Shown here one piece after another: positions 43,545 to 54,036 of a stretch of DNA of 64,000 bases (positions within the stretch are counted from its first letter, which is position 1; each line of letters starts with the position of its first letter). Source of the DNA: Diplonema papillatum (lineage: Eukaryota > Euglenozoa > Diplonemea > Diplonemida > Diplonemidae); assembly GCA_030068145.1 (NCBI GenBank), contig JAPJBO010000696.1:60204-124203 (forward strand), written 5' to 3'. The position numbers and the translations under genes are program-made. The notes beneath the pieces were generated by a model, which was not told the origin of the DNA, did no database searches, and saw only the letters and a list, made by a program, of their open reading frames with translations.

Positions 43545-44937
43545 CCAACTCCCCCTACCCCTTTTCCCACGCTAGTGCTGGCCTGTATTTCCTGCAATCA
43601 GAGGAACGCGACCGCATTCAGCTGCTGGCAAGTCAAGGGATAGTAGTCGTAATTCCCGTGCCAGAAGGCCGGAAAACTGGAGTTAAAAGAGCGGGTGGCA
43701 CCCGCTTTTCGGGTGTGCGCTTGTACGCCTTTGGCTGCAGCGCACCCGCTTTTCGGGTGTTAAAAAACCGTCTAGTCTCGCGGGTCCACACTTCAAAGGC
43801 ATGGACTGACTTTTGTAACCGGGCACAACCTCTTCAACTCCAGTTTCTTCTGAGGCTGGACTGCGGGCCGTGCTCCGTGGTGCCCTCGCTTGCAGCACTA
43901 CTTGGCCTTGGGCACCGCACGTGTCCACCCACCGCAATGCATGTCGGCAGCTCGTGAGCCATAGCAGTAGTAGCTGTCGAACTGCCAAGCAGGTTGGCCA
44001 GGTCCCCAAGCCGTTTTTTCTGCACAACCCCGCAAAAAACACGAGCACACGCAGCCGTGCGGTCTGCCACCACAAGGCTTCCCGCCCGTCAGTCACACAA
44101 CTGACATCACGGATCGAAGAAAAATAATAAAAAGTAAGAATACTTGAGCGAAAGGGGGGCGGGGCCTCTCTTCATTTTCCTGTACCGCTTTTCTTGCAAA
44201 ATTCTTCATTTTTCCTGATCTATCCCCGCCCCACCACCCCCCCCCCCCCCCCCCCCCCTTCGTTTCTCCTTTGCTTTTCTTTTCTCGTGTCGGTTACCCC
44301 TTTACTTGCATTCTTTCCTGACAGCTTCTTTCTTTCTTCGCACTTTATCTTGTTTTCTGACATTTAACACAGCAGATCTCGGTCCTGCTCCCGTTTGGTC
44401 TCAAGGGCTTCTGAATGGCTGGGTCATCTAAACCAGCTATCGCACTGTGCACCACCACCCTTGCGTCCTCAGTCTCCTACATCAGGCCTGGACGCAAAGG
44501 GTTCAAGCGGGGAACATCGCTTCCTCAAGGCTGAAAGCAGTCTGTTGTAGCAACTTGAGACTTCTGTCTTATCCGGCCACAGTCAGTAGTGGTTCGTTAT
44601 GCTCGCAGAAGAATGCACGCCACGCAGAACACTGCCGCTCATGCATGATTGATGCTCGCATCAAGTCTTCTTAATCAAGTCTTCTATAAAAGAGGATGAT
44701 ATATAGAAAAGGGATGCAAAATAGTTAAAGGGGAGTGTACGGCCCCCAAAAATGGGGTATGAAACCTTGAGGGGACTAACTTCCTGCATTCGATACATGT
44801 TCGTCCAGTGCTTCTTTTACCCCGTTTATGAAGTGGGTGATTTCTCGCTTCCTCCCTCCCGAAACAATATTTGTACCACATCAAGGGTGGGCTAGTCTGA
44901 CACTTGGCTGTCGCCACGGGTGGAGAAGGGAAGAAGG
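43545..44937. other. Intergenic stretch, no recognised gene
   Basis: It contains poly(C) at about 44228-44257. Frames in the first 500 bp show no domain. Confidence 0.4.
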
Positions 44938-45394
44938 ATGCCGGCGCAAGCGTTCATCTTGGAGAACATCCCCGTCACAATGACGGACGTCGCGATACGG
45001 TCGTCGATCGAGAGGGAGTGGGGGCCCATGGAGCAGATCGTCAGGATGCGGTTTCTCGACGCGAAGGCACGATCCGGGCGGCCGACGGCCAGCGTGAGCA
45101 CGGGGAAGGTGTTGTTCACCCTCAACGACCCGTCCCTCCTGCAGAGCGACGTAGTGCCCCGCTGCCGCAAGGGACACAGGCTCTGCCGCTTCACGGAGCC
45201 GATCCCGGGGAAGTGCTGCTGCGGCGACTGCCGGAACAGGTTCATCACCAACTACTGCTTCGAGTGCAACGGCCGCGAGGGCCGAGAATCCGACTTCCTC
45301 TGCTGCGACAGCTGTCTGCTCAGCAACTCGGTGTGCCACCCTCTTTCGCGAAGTCTCTTCCCCAAAGGCTTTGCACACAGACCCTGTGTATCCG
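44938..45394 (+). CDS. Small Cys-rich zinc-binding protein with a possible RRM-like N-terminus (first exon)
   Basis: ATG at 44938. Residues 1-70 have the alternating pattern of an RRM-like fold (AFILENIPV early, GKVLFTL late), which is a suggestion only. Residues ~77-131 form a Cys/His cluster: CRKGHRLC, CCCGDC, YCFEC and CCDSC, spaced like C1 or related treble-clef fingers that bind two zinc ions. The frame reaches a TAG at 45400-45402, but the strong donor GTAGGT at 45395, or a weaker GTGTGC at 45331, suggests further exons. A candidate second exon lies at about 45743-45835, before GTCAGC. Function unknown; nucleic-acid or lipid binding are both possible for such fingers. Confidence 0.5.
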
Positions 45395-45742
45395 GTAGGT
45401 AGGATCTGTCTGCCTGAAGGTCCTGACGTCATACGGTATCCAACCGCCTCGCACGTGCCCAGACAGCGCCTGCACAGATGTCGACACTTCCGGCAGTGAT
45501 GGTGTAGCCACCGCACGGAGTCCTAGTTTGGGTTACAACGGTCAACGCGGCTGATGACATCCGTCTTCTCAATAATAGGCAGCCTTTTTTGAGCTACCAC
45601 GACGCTCGCTAGTCGTAGAAGAGCAAATATCAACCGACTCGTAACATTTAGCGGTGCGAGGGCTTCTCTCCCTTGCACGACCGCTTGCCCAAAATCAAAC
45701 CTGACCTGAGGGTGCGATCGGCACGTCTAAAAACAATGAACA

Positions 45743-45835
45743 CAGCGCACGCCCATCAAGGTTTCGTTGCTCAACGGAATGGAGGTCATCCTGAAGGTGA
45801 AGAAGGCGCGTGGCGGGATCACCCACGCGAAGCGA
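45743..45835 (+). other. Candidate second exon of the Cys-rich gene
   Basis: A GC-rich segment follows GAACACAG and ends before GTCAGC. In the frame that joins in phase 0 to the alternative donor at 45331 it contains LNGMEVILKVKKARGG. No domain is established. Confidence 0.3.
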
Positions 45836-46017
45836 CAAAGTCAGCTGGTGTGTCTCCCGCATACTCTTTCGGCACCACAATATTTTTGCACATTCCCCAA
45901 TGAAAATGGCACCACTGGACTGTTGTCTCTCCGGCCATTCTTCCATTGTTTTTTGATGATGCGAAAATCAATGGCGGTCCTGAGCACCGCATTTCTTTTT
46001 TTTTTTGGTGTACCTAC

Positions 46018-46100
46018 CCCCCCCCGTGTTTAAGATCGCCCCCCAAAAAAACCGATCTTATACACGGGGGGGGACGATCTTAAACACGGGGGGGGACAAA
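46018..46100. repeat. Inverted-repeat hairpin of the CCCCCGTGTTTAAGAT type, copy 2
   Basis: CCCCCCCGTGTTTAAGATCG faces CGATCTTATACACGGGGGG, with a third, outer arm CGATCTTAAACACGGGGGG. Confidence 0.8.
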
Positions 46101-46144
46101 AACACCCCAAAAATTTTTTTTCCGCTGCGCGGGGCCTTGAACCC

Positions 46145-46240
46145 GTGTGTCCGTGGCTTAGAGGACCGAAACACGGCGCAGACGGGACCAGTGCGGTGTT
46201 GAGCACATACCCATTCCAAGCACGTTCTTGCAATCCCCCC
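46145..46240 (+). repeat. Family C repeat, 3' third
   Basis: TGTGTCCGTGGCTTA(A/G)AGGACC to CACGTTCTTGCAATCCCCCC. Confidence 0.85.
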
Positions 46241-46247
46241 ACCCCCC

Positions 46248-47402
46248 AGTGCTGATGCTTAGGCCCCAAAACTCGGCATCGTTGTCAGCCGGACGGTAAG
46301 TGGGGTTTTGGGGCTGTTTTGGGGTGTCTCCCAGAGGGGTAAACGTTGCTTACGTTTGTTTGGGTTTTCTTTTGTGAATGTCAGGGTGCAAAGACGAGCC
46401 TGCCCACAGAGCACTTTTGAAGGCAGAATCTATGTCTGCATCTGTGATTGCCAAGTATGAGTCCGCGAGCCACTTGCACACCTCGTCACGGGTTGGCGCA
46501 CTGTTTTCTGCAACAAGCTGTTGCGAGGACCAGTCTATCCACTTGGAACGAAGAAGTCGTCGCACCTTCAGATTGCAGGCTCTGGTCGCCAACATTCAAG
46601 TGACCTGACGTGTTCGGAGGTATAATGAACACCAGCCAGCCCCGCGATCTCGCCTCCTTCACGACAGGAATGCTGTAGTGCGACTTGTACCCATCCACCA
46701 TTACGAGAAGCCCATACTTCCCTGAGGGGAAGCTGGGTAATGTACAGATGTACTCGAGCATTACTTCGTAGTCGCATCGGATTGCCGAAAGGGAATGCGT
46801 GAACATTCCGCAACCCGGATGCAGAGATCTGAAGTGGTGACACATTGACGATCCTGTTGACCATGTCCACAGGCCCCGGATGATGCAGTCGTCTCTTTTT
46901 GAAGGAAGGGTTGACCCTCGAAACGCTTCACGCGGGGACAGGGTTAACTATCCTGGAAAGCTGCACTTTCTTCGTGTAGTAGGGTGTCTTGTGGATGTGC
47001 ATGGAAAAAACAGGGGAGATCTCATTCTCTTGCATCGGGCCGTACCGCTAACCGCAATAGGTCTCCTAGGCTAAAAGCCTCTGGCCGACAGAACAATGTA
47101 GGTAAGGGAAGTCGGCAAACTGGATCCGTAACTTCCCCCGCGGCAGCGTTTAAAAAAGACAAGGTTTTGACCCTGCATGGTATCTCCCAACTTGGGGGGT
47201 CCAAGAGATATTTTTCCCGCCAGAACCTCCCAGAGAAAAAGTACCCCCAAAAAAAAAAATCCGCTGCGCGGGGCCAAAAAACCCCCCCACAGTAAAAATG
47301 CCCCCAAAAAAAAACTTTCCCGCTGCGCGGGACCCCACCCCACTCCCCAGTGCTGATGCTAAGGCCCCTAAACTCGGCATCGTTGTCAGCCGGACGGCAA
47401 CG
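46248..47402. repeat. ~58-bp direct repeats bracketing the transposase relic
   Basis: AGTGCTGATGCTTAGGCCCC and CTCGGCATCGTTGTCAGCCG occur at 46248-46305; near-identical versions lie at 47345-47402, in the same orientation. Between them are the DDE relic and three CCGCTGCGCGGG words (also one at 46123). Confidence 0.8.
46350..46870 (-). pseudogene. Pogo/Tigger-like DDE transposase relic
   Basis: On the minus strand, frame one (to about 46610) encodes LLVMVDGYKSH and FIIPPNTSGHLNVGDQ, the second and third parts of a DDE_1 core (Asp after a hydrophobic strand, then PPNTS...L.VGD). A frame change then leads to a helical C-terminal part (46595-46350) of the kind that follows the core in pogo relatives. 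The N-terminal DNA-binding part is not readable, so it is inactive. Known members cut and paste at TA sites. Confidence 0.75.
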
Positions 47403-47559
47403 AGGGGTGGGTGGGTACCCCCCCCCCCCCCCCCTAAGCACCCCCGAGAATTTAGCTAAGGTGGGTCCCACAGTAGGTCCACAGTGGGTTGCACCAGGAG
47501 GGGGGGGGTAGGGTTAGCAACTTCGTTTTGGGTCTCAGGCTTAGTATCAGCACTGCCAC

Positions 47560-47655
47560 TCCCCCCCCGTGTATAAGATCGCCCTCATTTCTCAAAAAAA
47601 CCGATCTTATACACGGGGGGGGAGGGCGCGATCTTAAACACGGGGGGGGGTAGGT
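47560..47655. repeat. Inverted-repeat hairpin of the CCCCCGTGTTTAAGAT type, copy 3
   Basis: CCCCCCCCGTGTATAAGATCG (first base omitted in the arm) faces CGATCTTATACACGGGGGGG, followed by CGATCTTAAACACGGGGGGG. Confidence 0.8.
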
Positions 47656-47825
47656 AATTCCCTTATATCCCAACACTTGAAATTTTGTTCCCTTATATCC
47701 CAATGGGATTGCCTTGGGCAAGGCAGCAATCCCATTGGGATATAAGGGAACAAAAATTGTTGGTTGGGATATAAGGGAACAAAATTTGTTGTCCCATTGA
47801 GATATAAGGGAACAAAATTTGTTGA
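47656..47825. repeat. Inverted and direct repeats of GGGATATAAGGGAACAAAA
   Basis: Two copies in minus orientation (TTCCCTTATATCCCAA) face four in plus orientation around a GGGATTGCC...GGCAGCAATCCC hairpin. A related copy lies at 24143-24195. Confidence 0.85.
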
Positions 47826-48110
47826 CCACAGAACCTGGCCACCAGTCAGGCCAGACAGCCTGGACGGCCTGACCAGACCGGTCAGTCCAACCAGCCCGGA
47901 CTGACCAGACAGCCTGGACTGACCAGACAGTCCGACCAGCCTGGACAAACCAGACAGCCTGGACAGCCTGACCACCAGTCAGTCCGACCAGCCCGGACTG
48001 ACCAGACAGTCCGACAAGCTTGGCAGGCTGGAGGCTGGAGCCTGACCAGTCTAGTCCGGCTGACCCAGAGTCCGACCAGCCTGGACTGCCTGACCAGACC
48101 AAGCCCTGGC
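47826..48110. repeat. Minisatellite of GACCAGACAGCCTGGACT type
   Basis: Some 15 variants of an 18-20 bp unit with CCAGCC(T/C)GGAC and GACCAGACAG words. Confidence 0.85.
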
Positions 48111-48344
48111 GGTTGGTGCTGCAAGATCAACAGGAAGGGTGGGTCTTCTAGGTCCTTGGTTTCTTTCAATGGGAAGAACGGGAACAAAATTAGTTACCCA
48201 ATGAACAGATGCAGAACAAGGTACAAGGTTGTTAAAAGTCCACACGAATCACAGGAGGTAGGACATGATTCATGGATTAAGTTTGAAAGTACGAATCACA
48301 GGACGTGGAACATGATTCGTAGGACCGCTGAGCACAAAGTTACC

Positions 48345-48760
48345 AAGTTTTCAAAACACCGCAACGGAGCAGGCGCCCGGCAGGCAATAGGCTCGGTCAG
48401 GACTGATCCCTCACACCGAAGTGATCACGGGTTGCCTTGTGAGCGTAGATGCGCGGGGCTGAACTCAGGCTGCATGAGTGGGTTTTGTCAGGTAACAATG
48501 GCCCTCCACACCGGATCTCAAGAGTAAGCTTCGTTTCCAAAAGTCGTGATCAAGTCTGTATACCCACAGAAGGCGCGAACTTAACGCAAGGACCCTTCAG
48601 ACGTGGAACGCATTGGTCAGAAAAGCAAACACCGCAACGGAGCAGGCGCCCGGCAGGCATTAGGCTCGGTCAGGACTGATCCCTCACACCGAAGTGATCA
48701 TGGGTTGCCTTGTGAGCGTAGATGCGCGGGGCTGAACTCAGGCTGCATAGTGGGTTTGCG
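48345..48760 (+). repeat. Direct duplication, two ~140-bp copies
   Basis: AACACCGCAACGGAGCAGGC to GGCTGCAT(G)AGTGGGTTT occurs at 48353-48485 and 48627-48757, nearly identical. A short piece, TGATCACTTCGGTGTGAGGG, appears in reverse at 63391. Confidence 0.9.
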
Positions 48761-49203
48761 GAACTGCCGTAGCATCGATCAGCGAGTAAACGTATCCATC
48801 CCTGGCCGTGGCGCTCGATGGCTTCGGTAAACCGCATCGCGTATACAGACGAGACTTGACTCCGTACTTAGAGAGCGAATTCCGTCGATCATGGTGCTGA
48901 TGACTTTACGCAGGACGATGCAATATTACCCCTCCCTTCCCTCTTTGCCCTCCCGAAAAGAAAAGGCGTCGTTGAGCAGAGTGTAAAAAAGGATACGGGT
49001 GCGTAGGTTCGTCACGGCAGCCATCCCAGTGAAGAAAAATAAAACGGCTGGCAGTCGGAAGACACCACAATGTCTCGTGTCCGCAAGGACCAGTCGCTCT
49101 ACGCGACTCTTGCTGGGACCTTCCAAAGGTCCCATAGCTGGTTGCTGCCTGGAGTATCAGGGATGCTGAGGTGCTATGTACCAGCTATCCATCTACCCAC
49201 AGC
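48761..49203. other. Intergenic stretch, no recognised gene
   Basis: Nothing recognised; upstream exons of the next gene may lie here. Confidence 0.35.
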
Positions 49204-52200
49204 ATGGACCGCGATGTAGTCCGCCAGACCGTGTCACGTTTCCCATATAGCATAGCAACACACCCACAGTTCATCCACGCTTTCCCCATCGAGGTGGGTT
49301 CACCAGATCCTTCGCAGACGCGCCTGCAGTTCGCGTCGGTGCTCAGCCAGCTGCTCGGGCACGACATCGACCTCAGCGACAAATGCCGAACTGCCGACGA
49401 CGAAGTCGGCGACCGGGTATGCAGCCGCCTGGCGAGTAAAGCAAACAACATTCGTGCACTTAAACATGACTGCCATTACCACGTAACGCAGAAGTCGTAC
49501 CAAAGTTGCTGAAGGCGAACCTGCTCTTACACCCTGGCAACGTAAATTCTTCCACAGCTAAAGTGTGGCACCTGTGACTTGTTTTGACGTGTTCTCTCTT
49601 TTTCTCTCTTCGAAGAAAACTTGATACTTACATCACCGTGTACGGAGGGCAAAACACCCGTGTCATATTTATCCTATGTTCTTCCCTTCAGTTCATTAGG
49701 GGCTACCGATCAGGAAGAAGCACACAACCTCACAGCAATTGCTTGACATCGACCTGTGCGTGGAGGCCAAAGGATTGTACGTGTCGAATCTCGTGGCACT
49801 CACCTTGGCCCATCTCTTCGTTACGCCGACGGTCCTGCAGAAGAGCAGCGTGCAGCAATCGTTTCGCCTTGTCGAGAAGATCAAATACTTCGTCCTCGAC
49901 CAGTCTCCGGGCTCCATGCGGCCACGACCCTTCTGCTTCTTCCTGGAAATGAACTCTGACGATGCTGCAGAGGAAAGTATGCATTTCTTCTCACGACGTA
50001 AAGCGTCAGAAGCAACGTGCCCGTGGCCCAAATCTGACTTTAGCCTAAAGCGGTAGTCAGCCTGGTCGACAACGGTCAGACACACACTTCATCAGACTAA
50101 AACTTGAACTCAGTCTATCAAAAGTACCTGCCTGGAGTCTGGCTCTTGTCGACCGCAGTCCGAGACAGACCGCCTGCCAAAGGTCGCCGTGCAAACAGTT
50201 TCCCTTGTCAAGCCCAGCAACCATCTCCACAGTGAAGCAGCTTTTCCACGATGTGATCCTGACGGTTGACAACCCGTCGGGCAGCACCCGGTCCACGATG
50301 CTTTTCGACGTGCAGTTCAGAGGTGAGGAAAAGGTGCGGTTTTGTTTTACCCCTTTGTGCACGCAAGAAGCGCACCGTGCTCTGTAGCCGGCCGCAGCAC
50401 TTTCCTACCGCCTCCTTCTCGCTCCGATGGCAGCTGACGGCGCGAGCGAACGGGGATAAAGTGCAGCAGGTCAGGGCAATCTCGGACTGTAGCAGATCGG
50501 TTCGTTCCTGATCTGTGATGGATCAGGTGGGGTATCTGCAGGGTTCCACTTCTTTACGTTGGTCGAACACACACCGAACTGCGAACATGTAGTAACGAAT
50601 GCTACTCAGCTGCAGCACGAAACACACGCACCCCGCATTCGGCCACTCAAACTCTACTTCGGGCTAACGAAAGCTCTCGTGTCAAACGGAACACAGGTAA
50701 AGCGCGGAACGCTGCTTGAGCAGAACAAGACCGTGCCGGGTCGGAAGTACGCGGAGACTTCTAAGAAGTATGCTTGCCAACCCTTTTTCTTGCATGTGCT
50801 AACCGTCTTGCGGGTCGCCCTTCAATGTGTTGTGCAGGCTAAAAGACGTGGGCAGGCAAATGACACAGGGAAAATGCAAGCGGGAAAACGATCATCCGGC
50901 ACGCACAAACAAGATTCAGGCAGGCCTTTCCCACCTGAGCTTGCGACAGGATTCGGAACAGAGACAACAGACTTGCGAGCTCTTTTTTTCTCTTTTTTTT
51001 TTCTTTTTTTTTTTTGAAGTATAGACGGCGTAGACCCTTAGGGACCAGGGAAAGCCTGCTACACGGGAGCCAAGCTTCACGTGTTCGGCGGTACTGCAGA
51101 GCCGCGGGCCTACGGGTCAAGTGGCTACCGATTTCCCAAACAAAAGCATCAAGGCGTGGCGCACCTTGGGGCTAGGCGCTTGCGCTGAACACAAGCTCGT
51201 CGAGACGTCAGCCACAGGGCAGAGCGGACGGGGTTGTGGCACTGTGCTGCCTCCGACTCAAGCCTTGCAAGCTGTGGTTGACCGTCACGTTCCTGGACCC
51301 GGAGCGGCCTTTTCTTTCTTTCTTGAAGTATAGAGCTCACTAGGACAACAAACGGACGCTGGGCCTAGCCTTTTGAGAGGGAAACATCGGGAACATGAAT
51401 GTACCTGGCCATCCTTTAGCTCCGTTAGGTCGGGAGGAGGAACGGTTTCCGGGGTGCCTTGTTGTCGGCTCCGGTTAGATGTCCAGCTTGTTTCTCCTCG
51501 AGCAGATGCTCTGGTGAGGTCGTCCCTCACTGCAGGGCCATGGGCACAGTGACGAAGTTCGGCGCCGCTTTCTTGCGACGCATCGTGCTGTGCATCCACT
51601 GCTGATGGTATGGTATGAGGACAACTGGTGGTATCCACCGTATCCATCCACCTATCCATCTACCTAGGTGCTGTGAAGAGCTCTACACGTGCGTAGTATC
51701 TATATAGAGAGATATGCACGTGCATGAGAGCCCACCTGCAGGAGTGCTCTTGGCATGGCCGACCTTGCTCCGGTGAGGTCGTCTCTCACTGCAAGTGAGT
51801 AGTCGTATACGACGGTAGTCTTAGAAGATTAGTACTTAACCGACTAATGCTATCCTGTGATACAGGGCTTCTCGCTCCCTCACACAACCGCTCACGCTCT
51901 TGCTGACCTTACCTCTTCCCCTCACAGCTCGGTTCTTCAGGTGAGGAAGTTTATGGACGCTCTGCTAAGCGGGCAGCCACTGAGCGAAGTTCAACTGTCG
52001 AGCGTTTCCCAGTCAGCGGCGGGGTTAAACACGGAAGCGAAGCCGTTCCGGCCTGGAGGAGGAGGCATGGTGCCCATCCGCATCGAGATGCCGATCCCAC
52101 CGATGGCACCCGACGTCATGGTCGGTCTCGACGAGATGGCAGCCGTGGACTCAACCATCGTCGAAATCATGCAGCTCACAGAGGAGAACGAGCTGCTCCG

Positions 52201-52525
52201 CGCCCACGTCGCAAACCGCCAAGCTCCAAGTCAAAACCTGAACTTGGACCTTCTTCTCTTGCGAGGCGCAGTCGATGAGTACGAAAGAGAGGCGAAGAGC
52301 TTGAAAAACAAAGTCAAGAGCATGATGATCAACCGCGAACTCGAACTCATCGGCCGGAAGCACCAGATCGCCGTTCTGATGCAGGTCGCTTCGCAGGCGA
52401 AGACCCTCCTTTCCCCCGACATCGTCTTCAACCAGGTTCCAGACACAACGCACTCCTTCTCGCGGTTCCTCGGCGGCAGTGACGCCTACGTATTGGGCAG
52501 GAAGCACACCATGGTCAGCACATGA
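49204..52525 (+). CDS. Multi-exon protein with C-terminal coiled coil, family unknown
   Basis: Proposed exons: 49204-49416, 49736-49976, 50218-50333, 50616-50696, perhaps one near 50840, and about 51928-52525. Phases agree for the first four (0, 1, 0, 0), and donors GTATGC, GTATGC, GTGCGG, GTAAAG with CAG acceptors are good; the link to the last exon is weaker. The first exons encode a folded-looking, hydrophobic-patterned protein (for example LVALTLAHLFV and VKQLFHDVILTV). The last exon gives a Pro/Met-rich linker and a long helical segment from EIMQLTEENELLR to about QAKTLL, likely a coiled coil, before TGA at 52523. The first Met may be internal, since an acceptor CCCACAG stands just before it. 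I do not recognise the family. A decayed copy of the last exon follows at 52690. Confidence 0.5.
51025..51322 (+). mobile_element. SINE-like element of family A, full length
   Basis: A 298-bp sequence is flanked by the 11-bp direct repeat TTGAAGTATAG (51014-51024 and 51323-51333). It is the full-length counterpart of the minus-strand copy at 8799-9082. Its end is CCGGAGCGGCC followed by a T/C-rich tail. It lies in a putative intron of the 49-52 kb gene. Confidence 0.85.
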
Positions 52526-52689
52526 CAGTCTCGCAGCTGCACAAAGAACCAAAGAAGCTTCCCGGTAAGATCAGCTACGGCCACGCGGCCCCCTCTGGAA
52601 ATGCAAATGCCGAACGAATATTCTTGGGTTCGCGGTCTGTGTAGGGTCGGCGGCGTTCCCCTCCTGTGCGCGGCGCGGAAGGGGGCAGC

Positions 52690-52890
52690 GCATGTGACGA
52701 GCAACGTCGACATCATGTCGATCAACCGCGAGTTCTAGCTCATCGGCCGGAAGCCACACAGATCGTCACCGGGTCGAAAGCCCCACCCCTTAGCTGGACA
52801 TTGCTTATACCCGGCTCCAGACACAACGCACTCTTTCCTCCGGCTCCCCGGCAGCAACGACACCTGTATACCCAATAGACAAGTACGCCC
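52690..52890 (+). pseudogene. Decayed tandem copy of the last exon of the 49-52 kb gene
   Basis: It matches 52310-52505 with gaps: ATCAACCGCGA, CTCATCGGCCGGAAGC, CCAGACACAACGCACTC and GGCAGCAACGACACC. The codon for Glu becomes TAG at 52736, and indels break the frame. Confidence 0.85.
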
Positions 52891-54036
52891 GTCTAACAGT
52901 GATCACGAACCTCCAGATTGGCCGAGCTTTCCCAAACTGCTGACGACAAGAGTGGAATTGAACCCTGCTGGTGCCACGACACAAAGGAGGAGGTGATGAA
53001 CGACGGCCAGAACGAATTGCGTTGCGGCAGGACTTAATGATGGCACCGCAACAACAAGCGTGGTGCGCCGGGCATCCTTCGCCTGTTTCCGTCCTGTATG
53101 TAAAGTCGGTGCAGACGAAGAACAGAACCTTCAACAGCACGACGATCGTCTGTGACCTTAAAACTGTGTCGACAAATACACTGTTGATTGATGACGAGTA
53201 CGGCCCCCAAAGGGTGGCAGCGAAAAATCAGAACCAGTCTCGTCGATTCATGGGAAGTGCAGGCAGCTGGCAGGCGAGGCTTCAATTGCGTCGCCGCGCA
53301 GGGAATGGCGAAGGCGCAGCGAGCAATGAAGAGTTTGTTCGCATGGTACTGCGATTGCCGCAGCACGTTCCTCTCATTTTGTGGCTGAGTGAAGACACTC
53401 TTCAAGTCGAGCGACCTGTACCATCAGTCCAGTTCGCCTGCGAGGGAGAAGCTTCTTCCTCAATCCAGGGACTGAGGGCACTCCCCGAGCGAGGGATCGA
53501 ATATTAGGGTTCAGGGACGGCACACTCGAGGCTGAACTTTGGAGTGCCAGCACCAGATACCGCCATAGGTATTGAAGAAAGCCCCCCGGGCTGCTCTCCC
53601 CGAACGAGAATTCGACGAATATTTTGGGTTCAGGGGAGAACATTCGCGGGGCTCACCTTAAAAGGAACTGCCGGAGCGAAGCCACCGACTATCGTCGTCT
53701 TCCGCTGGTGGATTGAGGGAAGCCATTCGGCTCTCACGGCATCACCCTCGAATGAGGATCAGAAATTGTGGGTTTCGATCGCCAGGACGTACATTGCGAG
53801 ACGGGGTCGAAATACTTGTCCACCGCCCGGGGGCTGAGGGCAATACAAGAACGCCTGAGTAGAGACACAAGAATTCCCGAACCAACAATAGAGAAAGGGC
53901 CCGCATTTCCTCCTTTTTAAGCAAGAAAATATCTCTCATTACCCTCCCTCTCACACAACAAAAAAAAAAAAAAAAAAAAAAAAAAAAGAAAGCAACGGGG
54001 GAAAAGAGCAAAAAAAAAAAAAAAAAAGAGAAAAAG
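52891..54036. other. Intergenic stretch with weak tandem similarity
   Basis: Blocks around 53490, 53600 and 53745 share CGAACGAGAATTCGA-like words and ATTTTGGGTTCAGGG-like words at ~120-bp spacing, suggesting an old tandem repeat. A frame at 52971-53504 has no recognised domain. Poly(A) tracts lie at 53961-53987 and 54010-54027. Confidence 0.35.

Noticed and set aside
43481-43957. 158-codon frame after the 28S fragment
   Set aside because: Its start is inside the rRNA relic and no domain or splice support was found.
47656-48110. CRISPR-like array
   Set aside because: Units are contiguous or inverted, with no unique spacers of constant length; the genome is eukaryotic.
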